Assembly (NCBI RefSeq): GCF_040450955.1
Contig: NZ_CP144373.1
Location: forward strand, 1,158,486 to 1,222,485
DNA length: 64,000 nt
Direction of reading: 5' to 3'
Source: Thermodesulfovibrio sp. 3907-1M
GTDB taxonomy: Bacteria; Nitrospirota; Thermodesulfovibrionia; Thermodesulfovibrionales; Thermodesulfovibrionaceae
Positions 1 through 11,318 of the stretch are shown here, piece by piece; the first letter of the stretch is position 1; each line of letters opens with the position of its first letter. The position numbers and the translations under genes were made by a program. Below the pieces are notes generated by a model that ran no database searches, was not told where the DNA came from, and saw only the letters and a list, made by a program, of their open reading frames with translations.

Positions 1-192
1 TCTTTTTCTTAGAATAGATGTAATCTGTTCTGTTGCATGTATACCAAAATCAGAGGATATTAAAATCTCCTCTATTTCTTCTATTGTAGTTTCATCAATT
101 TTTCTGCCTACTGGAACAACAGCTTCAATTTTTTCAACAATATGTTGTTTTGTCTTGCTTAACTTTTCCTTGAGCTTGTCAAATAAACCCAT
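1..192 (-). CDS. ftsY: FtsY, signal recognition particle receptor (N-terminal part only)
   Basis: Reading leftward from an ATG at 192-190 gives 64 open codons that run off the window edge. The peptide starts MGLFDKLKEKLSK and continues with IDETTIEEIEEILISSDFG, the pattern of the N-domain helical bundle that opens the SRP-receptor GTPase (FtsY docks SRP-ribosome complexes at the inner membrane). The GTPase domain lies outside the window. AGGAG sits 7 bases before the ATG. The ATG shares one base with the stop of the upstream gene (TAATG), so the two are probably translationally coupled. Ffh is excluded because its N-terminus lacks this charged leader; confidence is limited only by the short visible part. 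Confidence 0.85.
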   Translation of the reverse strand, partial: MGLFDKLKEKLSKTKQHIVEKIEAVVPVGRKIDETTIEEIEEILISSDFGIHATEQITSILRKR

Positions 193-1937
193 TAAGGTCT
201 CCTGAACTCTACAAGGAGTTCATCTTTTTTCTTTGTAACACGATACTTAAGAGGCTTCTTAAGGGTTATATTGAGTATAACTTTATTTTCTTTTTCAGAT
301 ATAGAAACCTCTCTTATAAAATCGGATTCAATTTTTATCGGTGCTTCTAACTTATTTTTAACAGGATAAACTTCTAATGCAACTGACATAGATTTTCCTT
401 CTTTTTTTGTTTTTGGATAATATCCACCGTATTTATCCACATTTGGAATAAAAAGAGTCAAGGAAGAACTTTTTTTTGTTTCAACAAGAGAAATATTTTT
501 AAGTTCTAAAACCTGCCCTTTGGTGACAATTCTTTTTTTAGTTTTTGCTTTTTTTGCTTCTCTTTTTTCAACTATTTTTTTCTTTGTTTTTTCTACTCTC
601 TTTTCTTCAGCAATTTTAATTTCCTTTGAAGGAATCTCTTTTTCTTCTGTTGTTGCAAAAATATTAAATTTTTCTGCCCTGTCATACATAACTTCAACAG
701 TAGCAACTCCATTAATAAATTCTGATGGAGGAACTCTATTTGGAGTAAGACTGCCTGAACCTGACGATTTTAATATAACTGTACTGCCATACAAGTTGTA
801 ATTGGACATAACTTTGTCAAGATGATTATAGGCAATAATCTTTATTTTGAATCTCTGCCCTGCAATAATTGTCTCAGGTGAAATAATTTCAAATCTTTTT
901 ACTTTCGGTGGAACAATTTTTACAACACCGCTTTCTCCTCTTATTGAATTATTATTGGCAACTTTAACTACTATTTTTATATCTTCAGGCATATCATAGC
1001 GAAGACTTATTTTTGCTTTGCCGTCTGAAAAGGCATAAGATGATAACTCAGAAGGAAAGATATAACCTTTGCCCTGTGCTTCTATTATTATTTTTTCCTT
1101 TTGTATAGCAAAGTCTTTAACAAAATTATTGAATCTATCAATAGCCAATATGGTTATATCAAAAGGTTCATCAACAACAGCGGTTTCAGGTGCATTAACA
1201 ATAAAAGAATTTACAGGACCATTTAAAACCGCTATTTTTTCACTTTTACCTGTGATTTTTTTATTCAATAAGTCTGCTTCAATGTGGAAATTTCCAATTT
1301 TTTCTGATAAAAGTTTCACTCTCACACTACAGCTTTCAGGTATATACTGAATTTCTTTTATCTGAGGAGAAACATCACCTTTAAAAAATAAGTTCAAATC
1401 CTTAGGTTCAAAATCCTTACAAACCACATTACCAAAACGATCTTTTCCTGAAATCCATACTTCAAAATCACTACCAGCTTTTACTGAAGCAGGAACTTTT
1501 ATACTAAGATCAGATATCTCTGCTGGCAGAATTTTTATCTTTTTTTCAATAATGGGGAAAGGACTATTAATTTCATAAAGGGAGATCACAACTTCTTCTG
1601 CTTTCTCATCCTTAAACTTAATAGTCAGACCTGACTGAGTTATTTCACTTGACTTAAACTGAGAAGGTGATACCATAGCTGAGCCTGTTACGGTTAATTT
1701 ATATTCTTTAAAGCTTTCAGCAGGCATGCTTACAGGATTACCAAAGGCATCAACTGCTATAATAAATATTTTATATTCATTGCCAGCTGTCAATACATCC
1801 GGGGTATCAAACTGAAAATGATCAAAAGTTCCTGGTTTAGCAATAATTTCTGCATGAGTTAATGATATACAGTAAAAAAATAACAAAAAAACAACAAAAT
1901 TCAACCAACAACTCATCCTTAAAATTTTATTACCCAT
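192..1937 (-). CDS. Exported protein with four Ig-like repeats and a C-terminal AMIN-like domain
   Basis: 581 residues from an ATG at 1937, chosen because GAGGAGGGT lies just upstream; a longer reading from 1985 has no ribosome site. The N-terminus is a signal peptide ending near THA. Four repeats of about 100 residues follow, each with a hydrophobic strand, then AG..(F/Y).(I/V)...(A/G).D.F.N (AVDAFGN, GKDRFGN, AIDRFNN, the last one degenerate). This resembles bacterial Ig-like/invasin-type modules. A lysine-rich linker leads to a C-terminal segment of about 100 residues with the beta pattern of AMIN domains (REVSISE...VILNITL...YRVTKK..LLVEF), which in other proteins bind peptidoglycan. It is coupled to ftsY. 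An envelope role is inferred; the actual function is unknown. Confidence 0.75.
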   Translation of the reverse strand: MGNKILRMSCWLNFVVFLLFFYCISLTHAEIIAKPGTFDHFQFDTPDVLTAGNEYKIFIIAVDAFGNPVSMPAESFKEYKLTVTGSAMVSPSQFKSSEITQSGLTIKFKDEKAEEVVISLYEINSPFPIIEKKIKILPAEISDLSIKVPASVKAGSDFEVWISGKDRFGNVVCKDFEPKDLNLFFKGDVSPQIKEIQYIPESCSVRVKLLSEKIGNFHIEADLLNKKITGKSEKIAVLNGPVNSFIVNAPETAVVDEPFDITILAIDRFNNFVKDFAIQKEKIIIEAQGKGYIFPSELSSYAFSDGKAKISLRYDMPEDIKIVVKVANNNSIRGESGVVKIVPPKVKRFEIISPETIIAGQRFKIKIIAYNHLDKVMSNYNLYGSTVILKSSGSGSLTPNRVPPSEFINGVATVEVMYDRAEKFNIFATTEEKEIPSKEIKIAEEKRVEKTKKKIVEKREAKKAKTKKRIVTKGQVLELKNISLVETKKSSSLTLFIPNVDKYGGYYPKTKKEGKSMSVALEVYPVKNKLEAPIKIESDFIREVSISEKENKVILNITLKKPLKYRVTKKKDELLVEFRRP

Positions 1938-2077
1938 TTTACCCTCCTCTGTAATTTCTATTTTTACATTTTGCTTTATCAACAAATTTTATTGTATCCT
2001 ATCATAATTGTTTATATTAAAAAGAGGCAAGTGCTAATATATTATAGAATATTTAAAATAATAATAAAACAATAAAA

Positions 2078-2485
2078 ATGATTAATAATCAATCAAAATA
2101 TGGCAATATTTTCTTCAGAGGAATTGCTAAATTAATTGATTTGCTTCTTATTTTAGTCCTTTGGAAATTTTTTCATGAAGGAGGATTTTTTACTGGAATT
2201 TTTTATCTGTTGATAAGTGATGGTTTATTCAAAGGTTGCAGTATTGGAAAAAAATTCTTAAGACTAAAGGTTATTAACATAGAGAGACAGAGCAAGGCTG
2301 ATTTTAGAGACTCCATAATCAGAAATTTACCTTTAGCTTTAGCAGCATTTTTTTTACTGATACCCATTCTTGGCTGGCTAATTTGTATTGCATTGTTTGC
2401 CTTTGAATTTACACTCATTGTAGGTGATCCAGACGCGAGAAGATTGGGTGATTACCTGGCTAAAACTTCAGTCATAGAAGAATAA
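2078..2485 (+). CDS. RDD family membrane protein
   Basis: 135 residues with three hydrophobic segments. RGIAKLIDLLL near residue 15 carries the Arg-Asp pair of the RDD family, and GCSIGKKFLRLKVIN followed by RNLP and DP.ARRLGDYLAKT matches the conserved loop and C-terminus. RDD proteins are small integral membrane proteins; some act as Na+/H+ antiporters, most are uncharacterised. No clear ribosome site precedes the ATG. It is 48 bases upstream of mreB and may share a transcript with it. Confidence 0.75.
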   Translation: MINNQSKYGNIFFRGIAKLIDLLLILVLWKFFHEGGFFTGIFYLLISDGLFKGCSIGKKFLRLKVINIERQSKADFRDSIIRNLPLALAAFFLLIPILGWLICIALFAFEFTLIVGDPDARRLGDYLAKTSVIEE

Positions 2486-2506
2486 ATCTGAAATATTTTA
2501 AAATAA

Positions 2507-4328
<1,822 letters not shown>

Positions 4329-4332
<4 letters not shown>

Positions 4333-4814
4333 AACATGTAATTAAATGGGGCATATTCATATTTTTCACTTTTTTTATTGAACAGATTTTTACAATTGAC
4401 AGTATAAGTTTTGATTTCTCTTTTTTACTAATTTATCTCTTTGTTATACATTACTTTTTCCCTGAAATAGAACAAAAAAAAATCGCACCTTCAGAAACCT
4501 TACCTGTTTTATTTTTTGTAACAGTTGGGGTGGTAGAAGACTTTTTTCAAGGAATAATCGGTCCTGCAATCATATCTAAAACAATTACAGGTGTTATGTT
4601 AATAATCCTGGTCAGGCAGCTCTTTTTTCACTGGACAGAATTTTTCAAAGCTCTGGTTATATTTATTTTCACCATAATGGATGAGATTATTTACAGTTTA
4701 ATTATGGTATATTTTTTTAATTTTAGTTTGAGTACGCAACTTTTTAAAATCTTTTTCATAAGGGGACTTATTAATATTCCTTTTGGCTTGATTTTAAGCT
4801 GGAGAAAACCATGA
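4329..4814 (+). CDS. mreD: MreD, rod-shape-determining membrane protein
   Basis: 161 residues, almost entirely hydrophobic with about five predicted transmembrane segments. Sequence conservation in MreD is low, so the call rests on length, hydropathy and its place between mreC and mrdA. The motif VVEDFFQGIIGP near residue 60 fits the family (typically G...D...G..G). It overlaps both neighbours by 4 bases. Confidence 0.85.
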
Positions 4815-6562
4815 AAAAAAAAGACCAAATATTTGCAGGTATAATTTTTTTAATATTCATTATAATTCTACTAAGACTCTGGCAACTTCAGATACTTAAC
4901 ACAGAGAAATATAAAAAACTTGCTGAACAAAACAGAATCAGAATAATAAAAATTCCTGCTCCACGGGGAATTATTTATGATAGAAATGGGATTCCTCTTG
5001 TTGAAAATATTCCTTCTTTTGCTGCTTTGATTTCTCCTGAATATGCAGATAAAGTGGATATAAATTTATTATCAAAGATTTTAAACATTCCTCCAGATGA
5101 GCTACAAAACAGGCTTAAAACAAAGATTGAAAGTATTTATATGCCTATAAAAATAAAAGATGACCTCACATTTAAAGAAATTGCCATGCTTGAAGCAAGA
5201 CGTTCAGAAATCCCGGGATTGATAATACAAACAGAGTTAAAAAGACATTATCCCTTTGGCCCTGCCACAGCTCATTTACTGGGATATCTCGGTAAAATCA
5301 CGGAACAACAAATAAAAAATAATCCGCAATATCAGAGTTTGCCATCTTATTTTCTGGTCGGACAGACAGGACTGGAAAAATTATTTGATGAAAGACTTAT
5401 GGGTATTCCTGGAGAAAAAATTGTAGAAGTGGATGCTCTTGGCAGAGAACTAAGACTAATAAAGGAGTCACCACCTGTAAAAGGCGAAGATATTTATTTA
5501 ACAATTGATGCTCTACTGCAGGAGGCAGCTTACAAATCTTTTGATACTCTAACAGGAGCTTTTGTTGCAATAAAACCTGATACTGGAGAACTATTAGCTT
5601 TATTAAGCTCTCCATCCTTTGATCCAAATAAATTTGTAGAAGGTGTTACAGAAGCCTACTGGAATGAATTAATAAGTAATCCAAAAAATCCTTTACTTAA
5701 TAGAGCAGTTCAGGGTTTGTATGCACCAGGCTCAACATTCAAGATCATCACTGCACTGGCTGGGCTTGAGGAAGGAGTCATAACTCCAGATAAAGTCCTC
5801 GTAAACTGTAATGGTGGTATAAGTGTTGGACAATGGACATTTGGTTGCTGGAAAAAAGAAGGACACGGACCTGTTAATCTTAGAAAAGCTCTCGTTGAGT
5901 CCTGCGATGTTTATTTTTATGAACTTGGTAGAATTCTTGGAATCAAAAAAATACATAAATACGCTACTTTGTTGGGATTGGGTAGTTCTACAGGATTTAA
6001 TTCAGATGAAAAATCAGGGTTAGTTCCTGATGATGAATGGAAAAAAAAAGTAAAGAAATCTTCCTGGTTTTTAGGTGATACCTTTAACACCGCCATTGGA
6101 CAGGGATTTCTGAAAGTCACACCATTACAGATGGCTCGCGTTATGGCTATAGTAGTAAATGGAGGACTCAAGGTTACTCCTTACATAATCAGAGGTGATG
6201 AGCCCAGAAAAGAAAATCTAAATCTTAATCCTAAAAATCTTGATATAATTAAAGAAGCATTATCAGGAGTGGTAAATGAACCATCAGGAACAGCTTCAGG
6301 TGCTCGTTCTTATATTATAAAGTTTGGCGGCAAGACAGGAACAGTGCAGGTAATTAGCAAAAAATTGAAAGAGAAAGTATCATATAAAAATATTGAACAT
6401 CATGCGTGGTTTATTGGATTTGCTCCAGTGGAAAATCCTGAGATGGCTTTCTCTGTAATTGTTGAACATGGAGGAAGCGGAGGAGCAGTAGCAGCACCTG
6501 TGGCAAGAAATATTCTTGAAGGATATATTCTTAAAAAGAGGCAACTGAATGTTAAAAATTGA
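4811..6562 (+). CDS. mrdA: Penicillin-binding protein 2 (elongation transpeptidase)
   Basis: 583 residues: an N-terminal membrane anchor, the PBP dimerisation domain with the start signature RGIIYDRNG near residue 53, and a C-terminal transpeptidase domain. Catalytic motifs are present: S308-T-F-K311 (active serine and lysine), S364-C-D366 in place of the SxN motif as is usual in PBP2, and K508-T-G. It crosslinks peptidoglycan strands in the elongasome with RodA, MreB, MreC and MreD. It overlaps mreD by 4 and rodA by 14 bases. Confidence 0.96.
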   Translation: MKKKDQIFAGIIFLIFIIILLRLWQLQILNTEKYKKLAEQNRIRIIKIPAPRGIIYDRNGIPLVENIPSFAALISPEYADKVDINLLSKILNIPPDELQNRLKTKIESIYMPIKIKDDLTFKEIAMLEARRSEIPGLIIQTELKRHYPFGPATAHLLGYLGKITEQQIKNNPQYQSLPSYFLVGQTGLEKLFDERLMGIPGEKIVEVDALGRELRLIKESPPVKGEDIYLTIDALLQEAAYKSFDTLTGAFVAIKPDTGELLALLSSPSFDPNKFVEGVTEAYWNELISNPKNPLLNRAVQGLYAPGSTFKIITALAGLEEGVITPDKVLVNCNGGISVGQWTFGCWKKEGHGPVNLRKALVESCDVYFYELGRILGIKKIHKYATLLGLGSSTGFNSDEKSGLVPDDEWKKKVKKSSWFLGDTFNTAIGQGFLKVTPLQMARVMAIVVNGGLKVTPYIIRGDEPRKENLNLNPKNLDIIKEALSGVVNEPSGTASGARSYIIKFGGKTGTVQVISKKLKEKVSYKNIEHHAWFIGFAPVENPEMAFSVIVEHGGSGGAVAAPVARNILEGYILKKRQLNVKN

Positions 6563-7676
6563 TAGAAGACTGATTAGCTATTTTGACTGGATTACTTTTG
6601 CTGTAGTTCTTTTCATATGTATCCTCGGGATACTAACAATTTACAGTGCCACAAGACCACCCCTTGATGAGGGAGAACAACCTCCTTTTTATGTTAAACA
6701 ATTGATATGGCTTGCAATAGCTATATCAACTTTGATTGCTTTTGTAACTTTTGACTATATTAAGCTAAAAAATTTCTGGCTAATCTTTTACATAATAGGA
6801 ATTTTACTTCTTATTATTGTTCTTTTTACAGGTAAAACAGCAATGGGTGCAAAAAGGTGGATAAATTTTGGATTTTTTTCATTTCAGCCCTCAGAAATAT
6901 TTAAAATAATTTTTATCATAAGTATTTCAGCCTTTCTGGAAGACAAACAGTCTCCTCTATCAATAAAGGATACCCTGAAGACATTACTCATTTTTGGAGT
7001 AATACCATTTTTGCTTATTATTAAACAGCCTGACCTTGGAACAGCAGTGTTGCTTTTTATAATTACATTTATAATGATTATTTATAAAGGGCTTCCTGTA
7101 AGATTGTTAATACTGCTTCTTTCCTTATTGATTATTTCCATATTCTTTTTATGGGAGATTCTGTGGGAAGGACTGAAGGAATATCAGAAAAATAGATTAA
7201 TTGCTTTTATTGATCCGAGCATAGATCCGAAAGGAATTGGTTACAATATCATGCAATCAGTAATAACTGTAGGTTCTGGTGGGCTTTTTGGCAAAGGCTT
7301 TCTTGAAGGCACACAGGGACCTTTAAAATTTCTTCCGGAAAGACATACTGACTTTATTTTCCCCATTTTTGCAGAAGAATGGGGATTTATAGGCTGTTTT
7401 ATGCTTTTAGCACTCTATTTTACACTTTTTATCCGATGCTGGAAAGTCTCTATAGTTGCCAAAGACAGCTTTGGAAAACTTCTTTCAATAGGTTTTACTT
7501 CAATTTTTGTCTTATACTTTTTTATAAATGTTGGCATGACTCTTGGAATCATGCCAGTAGTAGGAATTCCCTTACCATTTATGAGTTATGGAGGGACAAC
7601 TCTTGTTGCTAATTTTGTAGGAATTGCTTTAGTAATAAATGTTAGAATGAGAAGATTTGAATTATTCTATCCATAG
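6549..7676 (+). CDS. rodA: RodA, SEDS peptidoglycan glycosyltransferase
   Basis: 375 residues with about ten transmembrane helices. Family signatures are visible: GAKRWINFG...QPSEIFK in the first third, KQPDLGTA in the middle with the essential Asp, and the C-terminal [18 protein letters not shown] and PFMSYGGT. RodA polymerises glycan strands and pairs with PBP2. Its start lies 14 bases inside mrdA. Confidence 0.96.
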   Translation: MLKIDRRLISYFDWITFAVVLFICILGILTIYSATRPPLDEGEQPPFYVKQLIWLAIAISTLIAFVTFDYIKLKNFWLIFYIIGILLLIIVLFTGKTAMGAKRWINFGFFSFQPSEIFKIIFIISISAFLEDKQSPLSIKDTLKTLLIFGVIPFLLIIKQPDLGTAVLLFIITFIMIIYKGLPVRLLILLLSLLIISIFFLWEILWEGLKEYQKNRLIAFIDPSIDPKGIGYNIMQSVITVGSGGLFGKGFLEGTQGPLKFLPERHTDFIFPIFAEEWGFIGCFMLLALYFTLFIRCWKVSIVAKDSFGKLLSIGFTSIFVLYFFINVGMTLGIMPVVGIPLPFMSYGGTTLVANFVGIALVINVRMRRFELFYP

Positions 7677-7686
7677 GAGGTCAGTC

Positions 7687-8151
7687 ATGAAAATCATTGA
7701 AGGAAAACTTGATGCTCAGGGACTAAAATTTGGAATTGTTGTAAGCAGATTCAATGAATTTATTACTTCGCGCCTTCTTGAAGGTGCTATTGATGCTCTG
7801 ATAAGGCACGGAGCATACGACACAGACATTGAGATTGTGAAAGTTCCTGGTTCATTTGAAATTCCATTAATTGCAAAAAAATTAGCTCAATCAGGCAAGT
7901 TCCATGCAATTATCTGTCTTGGCAGTTTAATTAGAGGTGCGACTCCTCACTTTGACTACATCGCTGCCGAAGTCTCAAAGGGAATTGCCCTTATCGGATT
8001 AGAAACAGGCATACCCGTTTCATTTGGAATAATTACAGCAGATACCATTGAACAGGCAATAGAAAGGGCTGGTTCGAAATCAGGAAACAAAGGCTGGGAT
8101 GCAGCCATGGTAGCCATTGAAATGGCAAGAGTTATGGAAGAGTTGAAATAG
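7687..8151 (+). CDS. ribH: 6,7-dimethyl-8-ribityllumazine synthase
   Basis: 154 residues from the ATG at 7687, placed by an AGGAGG at 7676-7681; the open frame extends 30 bases further into rodA but lacks a ribosome site there. Diagnostic motifs: [24 protein letters not shown] (substrate phosphate and ring contacts), [16 protein letters not shown] with the catalytic His, and [13 protein letters not shown]. It makes lumazine, the penultimate riboflavin intermediate, and assembles as an icosahedral shell or pentamer. No other rib genes are in view. Confidence 0.97.
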   Translation: MKIIEGKLDAQGLKFGIVVSRFNEFITSRLLEGAIDALIRHGAYDTDIEIVKVPGSFEIPLIAKKLAQSGKFHAIICLGSLIRGATPHFDYIAAEVSKGIALIGLETGIPVSFGIITADTIEQAIERAGSKSGNKGWDAAMVAIEMARVMEELK

Positions 8152-8170
8152 CCTTAGAAATCGGGTAAAA

Positions 8171-8656
8171 ATGAAGAGAAGAAAAGCAAGGGAATATGTT
8201 TTACAATTTCTTTATGCCTGTGAAATGAATGAAAATACAAGAAAAATGTGTGATTACAATCTATTGCAGGAAGAAATTGAAAAATTCTGGGAAAGAAATA
8301 ATGAGGAGCAGGATCATGATATAAAAACATTTGCGAATCAATTGATAGAAGGAACGATTGCAAATATTGATGTTATTGATAAAACAATTCAAAAATACAC
8401 TGAAAAATGGCATTTAGAAAGAATTATCCCGATTGATAAAAATATTTTAAGATTTTCAATTTATGAAATATTATTTCGTCATGATATTCCCTATCAGGTC
8501 ACAATAAATGAAGCAGTGGAGATTGCAAAAAAATTTTCTACAAAAGAAAGTGCTGCCTTTATTAATGGAATTCTTGATAGAGTAGCAAAAAAAGAACTTT
8601 CTCGTTCTGAATCTGCTTATAACCCTATTGACAAAATTAATTTTGAAAAACTATAA
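8171..8656 (+). CDS. nusB: NusB transcription antitermination factor
   Basis: 161 residues, all-helical. RRKAREYVLQFLYACEMN at the N-terminus and the C-terminal pattern INEAVEIAKKFSTKESAAFINGILDRVAK are the conserved NusB core. It acts with NusA, NusE and NusG on rRNA operon antitermination. The ribH-nusB order is common in many phyla. The stop directly abuts the next start, so the hydrogenase genes may be read from the same transcript. Confidence 0.95.
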   Translation: MKRRKAREYVLQFLYACEMNENTRKMCDYNLLQEEIEKFWERNNEEQDHDIKTFANQLIEGTIANIDVIDKTIQKYTEKWHLERIIPIDKNILRFSIYEILFRHDIPYQVTINEAVEIAKKFSTKESAAFINGILDRVAKKELSRSESAYNPIDKINFEKL

Positions 8657-9754
8657 TTGACTACTTTTGTTTTTTTTGGGCAGAAAGTGAAAGTTGAACA
8701 ATATAAAATACTTGAAAAATCAAAAATTAATGATTTTATAAACTCTTTAATTTCTTTTTCCAAAGTAGCTGCTCCTGTCTACAAAGGCTATAACAACTAT
8801 GCATTTCAGGAAATAAAATCCGCTGATGAAGTAAGTCTGAAATATATCCCAACAATAATTCCACCGAAGAAATACTTTATGCCGCAGAAAGAAACTTTGC
8901 TAAAGTTTGATGTAAATGAGGACTTAAAAATTGAACCTGTTGTTGAATATGAAAATTTAGTCCTTTTTGGTGTCCATACCTGTGACATAGCTGGAATAAA
9001 ATGCCTGAATATGGTTCTTTCAGACAAACCAAAGGATACTGGCTATTTAATAAGAAAAAAACATATAACAATAATCGGGCTTGAGTGTAATGACTACTGC
9101 GATGAGTATGCAAGTTGCTCATTTGTAGGTGCTCATATTCCAACAACAGGATATGACTTGATGTTTACAGAACTCAGTGATTACTTTATCGTTCATATTC
9201 ATTCATCAAAGGGCTCTGATATTATTGAAAAAACTGGGTTATTTAAACCTGCTGAAACAGTTCACATTGAAGAACTCAAAGCATTGCGAAATAATAAACT
9301 GAAAATATTTAATAACGAAGTTCCAACAGAAAGAAGATATCTTCCAGACCTTTTTGACCGTTCCTTTAATGCATCTGTATGGAAAGAGCTTGAAACTAAG
9401 TGTCTTAGTTGCGGTAACTGCACAGCAGTCTGTCCCACATGTTACTGTTTTGATATAAAAGAAGAAGTGGATTTAACTCTTAAGGCAGGTGAAAGATACA
9501 GAGTGTGGTTTTCCTGTCAGCTTGATCCCTTTGCAAAGGTAGCTGGTGGAATAGATTTCCGAAGAGAGCGATCAGCAAGGCAGAGACATAGATTTTACAG
9601 AAAGTTTAGATATCACATAGACAGGTATGGTATGATTTTCTGTACAGGCTGTGGAAGATGCTCCAGAACATGCATGGCAAAAATTAATCTTAAAGAAGTT
9701 TTGACATCTCTCATAAAGGAGTCAGAGGCAAAAATATGGCGCAAGTGGTTATAA
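8657..9754 (+). CDS. hydB: Hydrogenase beta subunit (two [4Fe-4S] electron-transfer protein), group 3b type
   Basis: 365 residues read from TTG at 8657, directly after the nusB stop; a GTG at 8687 is an alternative, and no strong ribosome site favours either. Related to HydB of sulfhydrogenase and to anaerobic sulfite reductase subunit A. Two C-terminal ferredoxin-type clusters are visible: CLSCGNCTAVCPTCYC near residue 250 and CTGCGRCSRTCMAKI near 330. It passes electrons between the flavoprotein gamma subunit and the hydrogenase small subunit. First gene of a beta-gamma-delta-alpha set, the order known from Pyrococcus cytosolic hydrogenase I. Confidence 0.88.
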   Translation: MTTFVFFGQKVKVEQYKILEKSKINDFINSLISFSKVAAPVYKGYNNYAFQEIKSADEVSLKYIPTIIPPKKYFMPQKETLLKFDVNEDLKIEPVVEYENLVLFGVHTCDIAGIKCLNMVLSDKPKDTGYLIRKKHITIIGLECNDYCDEYASCSFVGAHIPTTGYDLMFTELSDYFIVHIHSSKGSDIIEKTGLFKPAETVHIEELKALRNNKLKIFNNEVPTERRYLPDLFDRSFNASVWKELETKCLSCGNCTAVCPTCYCFDIKEEVDLTLKAGERYRVWFSCQLDPFAKVAGGIDFRRERSARQRHRFYRKFRYHIDRYGMIFCTGCGRCSRTCMAKINLKEVLTSLIKESEAKIWRKWL

Positions 9755-10572
9755 AGGATTCACCCTATAATCTAAAAAAAGCAAGAATTCTTGATATAAA
9801 ATCTCTAACAGAAAAGGAAAAGCTTTTCAAAATAGCTTTTGAAAATAGCAGTTGGCTTGATTTTGAACCAGGCCAGTTCATAATGGTTTCACTTATGGGT
9901 ATTGGTGAAATCCCGGTTTCTATATGTTCCTCTCCTTTAAACAGGCACTATTTTGAAATATGCGTAAGAGCAGTTGGAAAAGTTACAAACTCTCTTCATA
10001 AACTAAATGCTGGAGACATTATCGGAGTTAGAGGTCCTTATGGGAATGGATTTCCAATTAAAATGATTGAAGGACATGATTTGTTAATAATTGCAGGAGG
10101 ATTGGGTCTTGCACCTCTTAGGTCATTGATACTCTATGCTATTGATAACAGAAGAGATTTTGGTGAAATACACATACTTTTTGGATGCAAAACCCCTGGA
10201 GAGCTTCTTTTTGCCGATGAAATTGAAGAGTGGAGTAAAAGACTTGATATACACTTTGCCTGCACAGTTGACAGAGCAGACCCTGACTGGAAGGGAAATG
10301 TGGGATTGATTACCTCTCTAATTCCTGGAGTTGATATAGACCCTGCGAGGACCTATGCTGCTGTAGTAGGACCTCCTGTTATGTATAAGTTCGTGATAAA
10401 AGAGCTTCTTGCAAAGGGATTGCCTGTGGACCAGATTCTTCTTAGCTTTGAAAGACACATGAAATGCGGGATGGGTAAATGTGGAAGATGTCAGATTCAA
10501 AATCTTTATTGCTGTAAAGATGGTCCTGTTTTCACATTTAAAGAAATAATGGATATGGCAGAGGCACTGTGA
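9736..10572 (+). CDS. hydG: Hydrogenase gamma subunit, FAD/NAD(P)-binding oxidoreductase
   Basis: 278 residues of the ferredoxin-NADP reductase fold. PGQFIMVSL and IPVSICSSP (FAD site) lie in the first third, GGLGLAPLRS (NAD(P) site) near residue 120, and a VVGPPVMYK motif follows. The C-terminus has a [2Fe-2S] cysteine set (C-GMGK-C-GR-C with a fourth Cys in YCC). It exchanges electrons between NAD(P)(H) and the hydrogenase. It overlaps hydB by 19 and hydD by 1 base. This is the hydrogenase gamma subunit and not the unrelated HydG maturase of [FeFe] hydrogenases. Confidence 0.88.
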   Translation: MAQVVIKDSPYNLKKARILDIKSLTEKEKLFKIAFENSSWLDFEPGQFIMVSLMGIGEIPVSICSSPLNRHYFEICVRAVGKVTNSLHKLNAGDIIGVRGPYGNGFPIKMIEGHDLLIIAGGLGLAPLRSLILYAIDNRRDFGEIHILFGCKTPGELLFADEIEEWSKRLDIHFACTVDRADPDWKGNVGLITSLIPGVDIDPARTYAAVVGPPVMYKFVIKELLAKGLPVDQILLSFERHMKCGMGKCGRCQIQNLYCCKDGPVFTFKEIMDMAEAL

Positions 10573-11318
10573 TGAGTAAACCAAAGGTTGCATTTTTTGA
10601 TTTTGCCTGCTGTGAAGGATGCCAGCTTCAAGTGGCAAACATTGGTGAGCCACTGATTGATGTTCTTGATATTGTTCAGGTTGTTGAATTCAGAGAGGTA
10701 ATGTCTGAAAAGTGGGATGGAGAGTTTGATGTAGCCTTTGTTGAAGGAAGTATTACAGATGAGCATGCTGTGGAGAGAGTTAAAAAAATAAGAGAAAGAA
10801 GCAAAATCCTTGTTGCTCTTGGCTCCTGTGCCACAATTGGTGGTGTTAATGGAATGAAAAACTCCTTTCAGCTTGAAGAAGTGGGCAAATATGTTTATGG
10901 AGAATCATATAAATTTTTCCCGACAATTCATACAAAAGCAGTGCATCAGGTTGTGAAGGTGGATTATTTTGTAAATGGCTGTCCCATATATCAGTCTGAA
11001 TTTCTTACTGTTCTTAAATGCATACTTCAGGGAATACCCTATTATGTGCCAGAGTATCCTGTTTGCGTTGAATGCAAACTAAATGAAAATGTCTGCATGT
11101 ATGACAGAGGACTTACATGCATGGGACCTGTTACAAAGGCAGGATGTAATTCATGGTGCATTAATAATGGAAACATCTGCTATGGTTGTAGAGGTCTCAC
11201 AATCAATCCCAATACTGAGGGATTTAAGGAAGTTCTTAAAAAATATAACATTCCTGAAGACTTTTTAATGAAAAAAATAGAGATGTATAACAAGTGTAAG
11301 GAGCTTGATAGGTCGTGA
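10572..11318 (+). CDS. hydD: [NiFe] hydrogenase small (delta) subunit
   Basis: 248 residues from the ATG at 10572, which overlaps the upstream stop as TGATG. The proximal-cluster cysteines appear in FACCEGCQLQ near the N-terminus, GSCATIGG near residue 95 and NGCPI near 140. A cysteine-rich C-terminal half (CVECK...C...CMG...GC...C...CYGCRG) supplies the further Fe-S clusters. It lacks the twin-arginine signal of uptake hydrogenases, so it should be cytoplasmic, as expected for group 3b. Confidence 0.92.
   Translation: MSKPKVAFFDFACCEGCQLQVANIGEPLIDVLDIVQVVEFREVMSEKWDGEFDVAFVEGSITDEHAVERVKKIRERSKILVALGSCATIGGVNGMKNSFQLEEVGKYVYGESYKFFPTIHTKAVHQVVKVDYFVNGCPIYQSEFLTVLKCILQGIPYYVPEYPVCVECKLNENVCMYDRGLTCMGPVTKAGCNSWCINNGNICYGCRGLTINPNTEGFKEVLKKYNIPEDFLMKKIEMYNKCKELDRS

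Noticed and set aside
8041-8110. tRNA-like GGTTCGAAATC string
   Set aside because: It lies inside ribH in frame and no acceptor or anticodon stems can be drawn around it.
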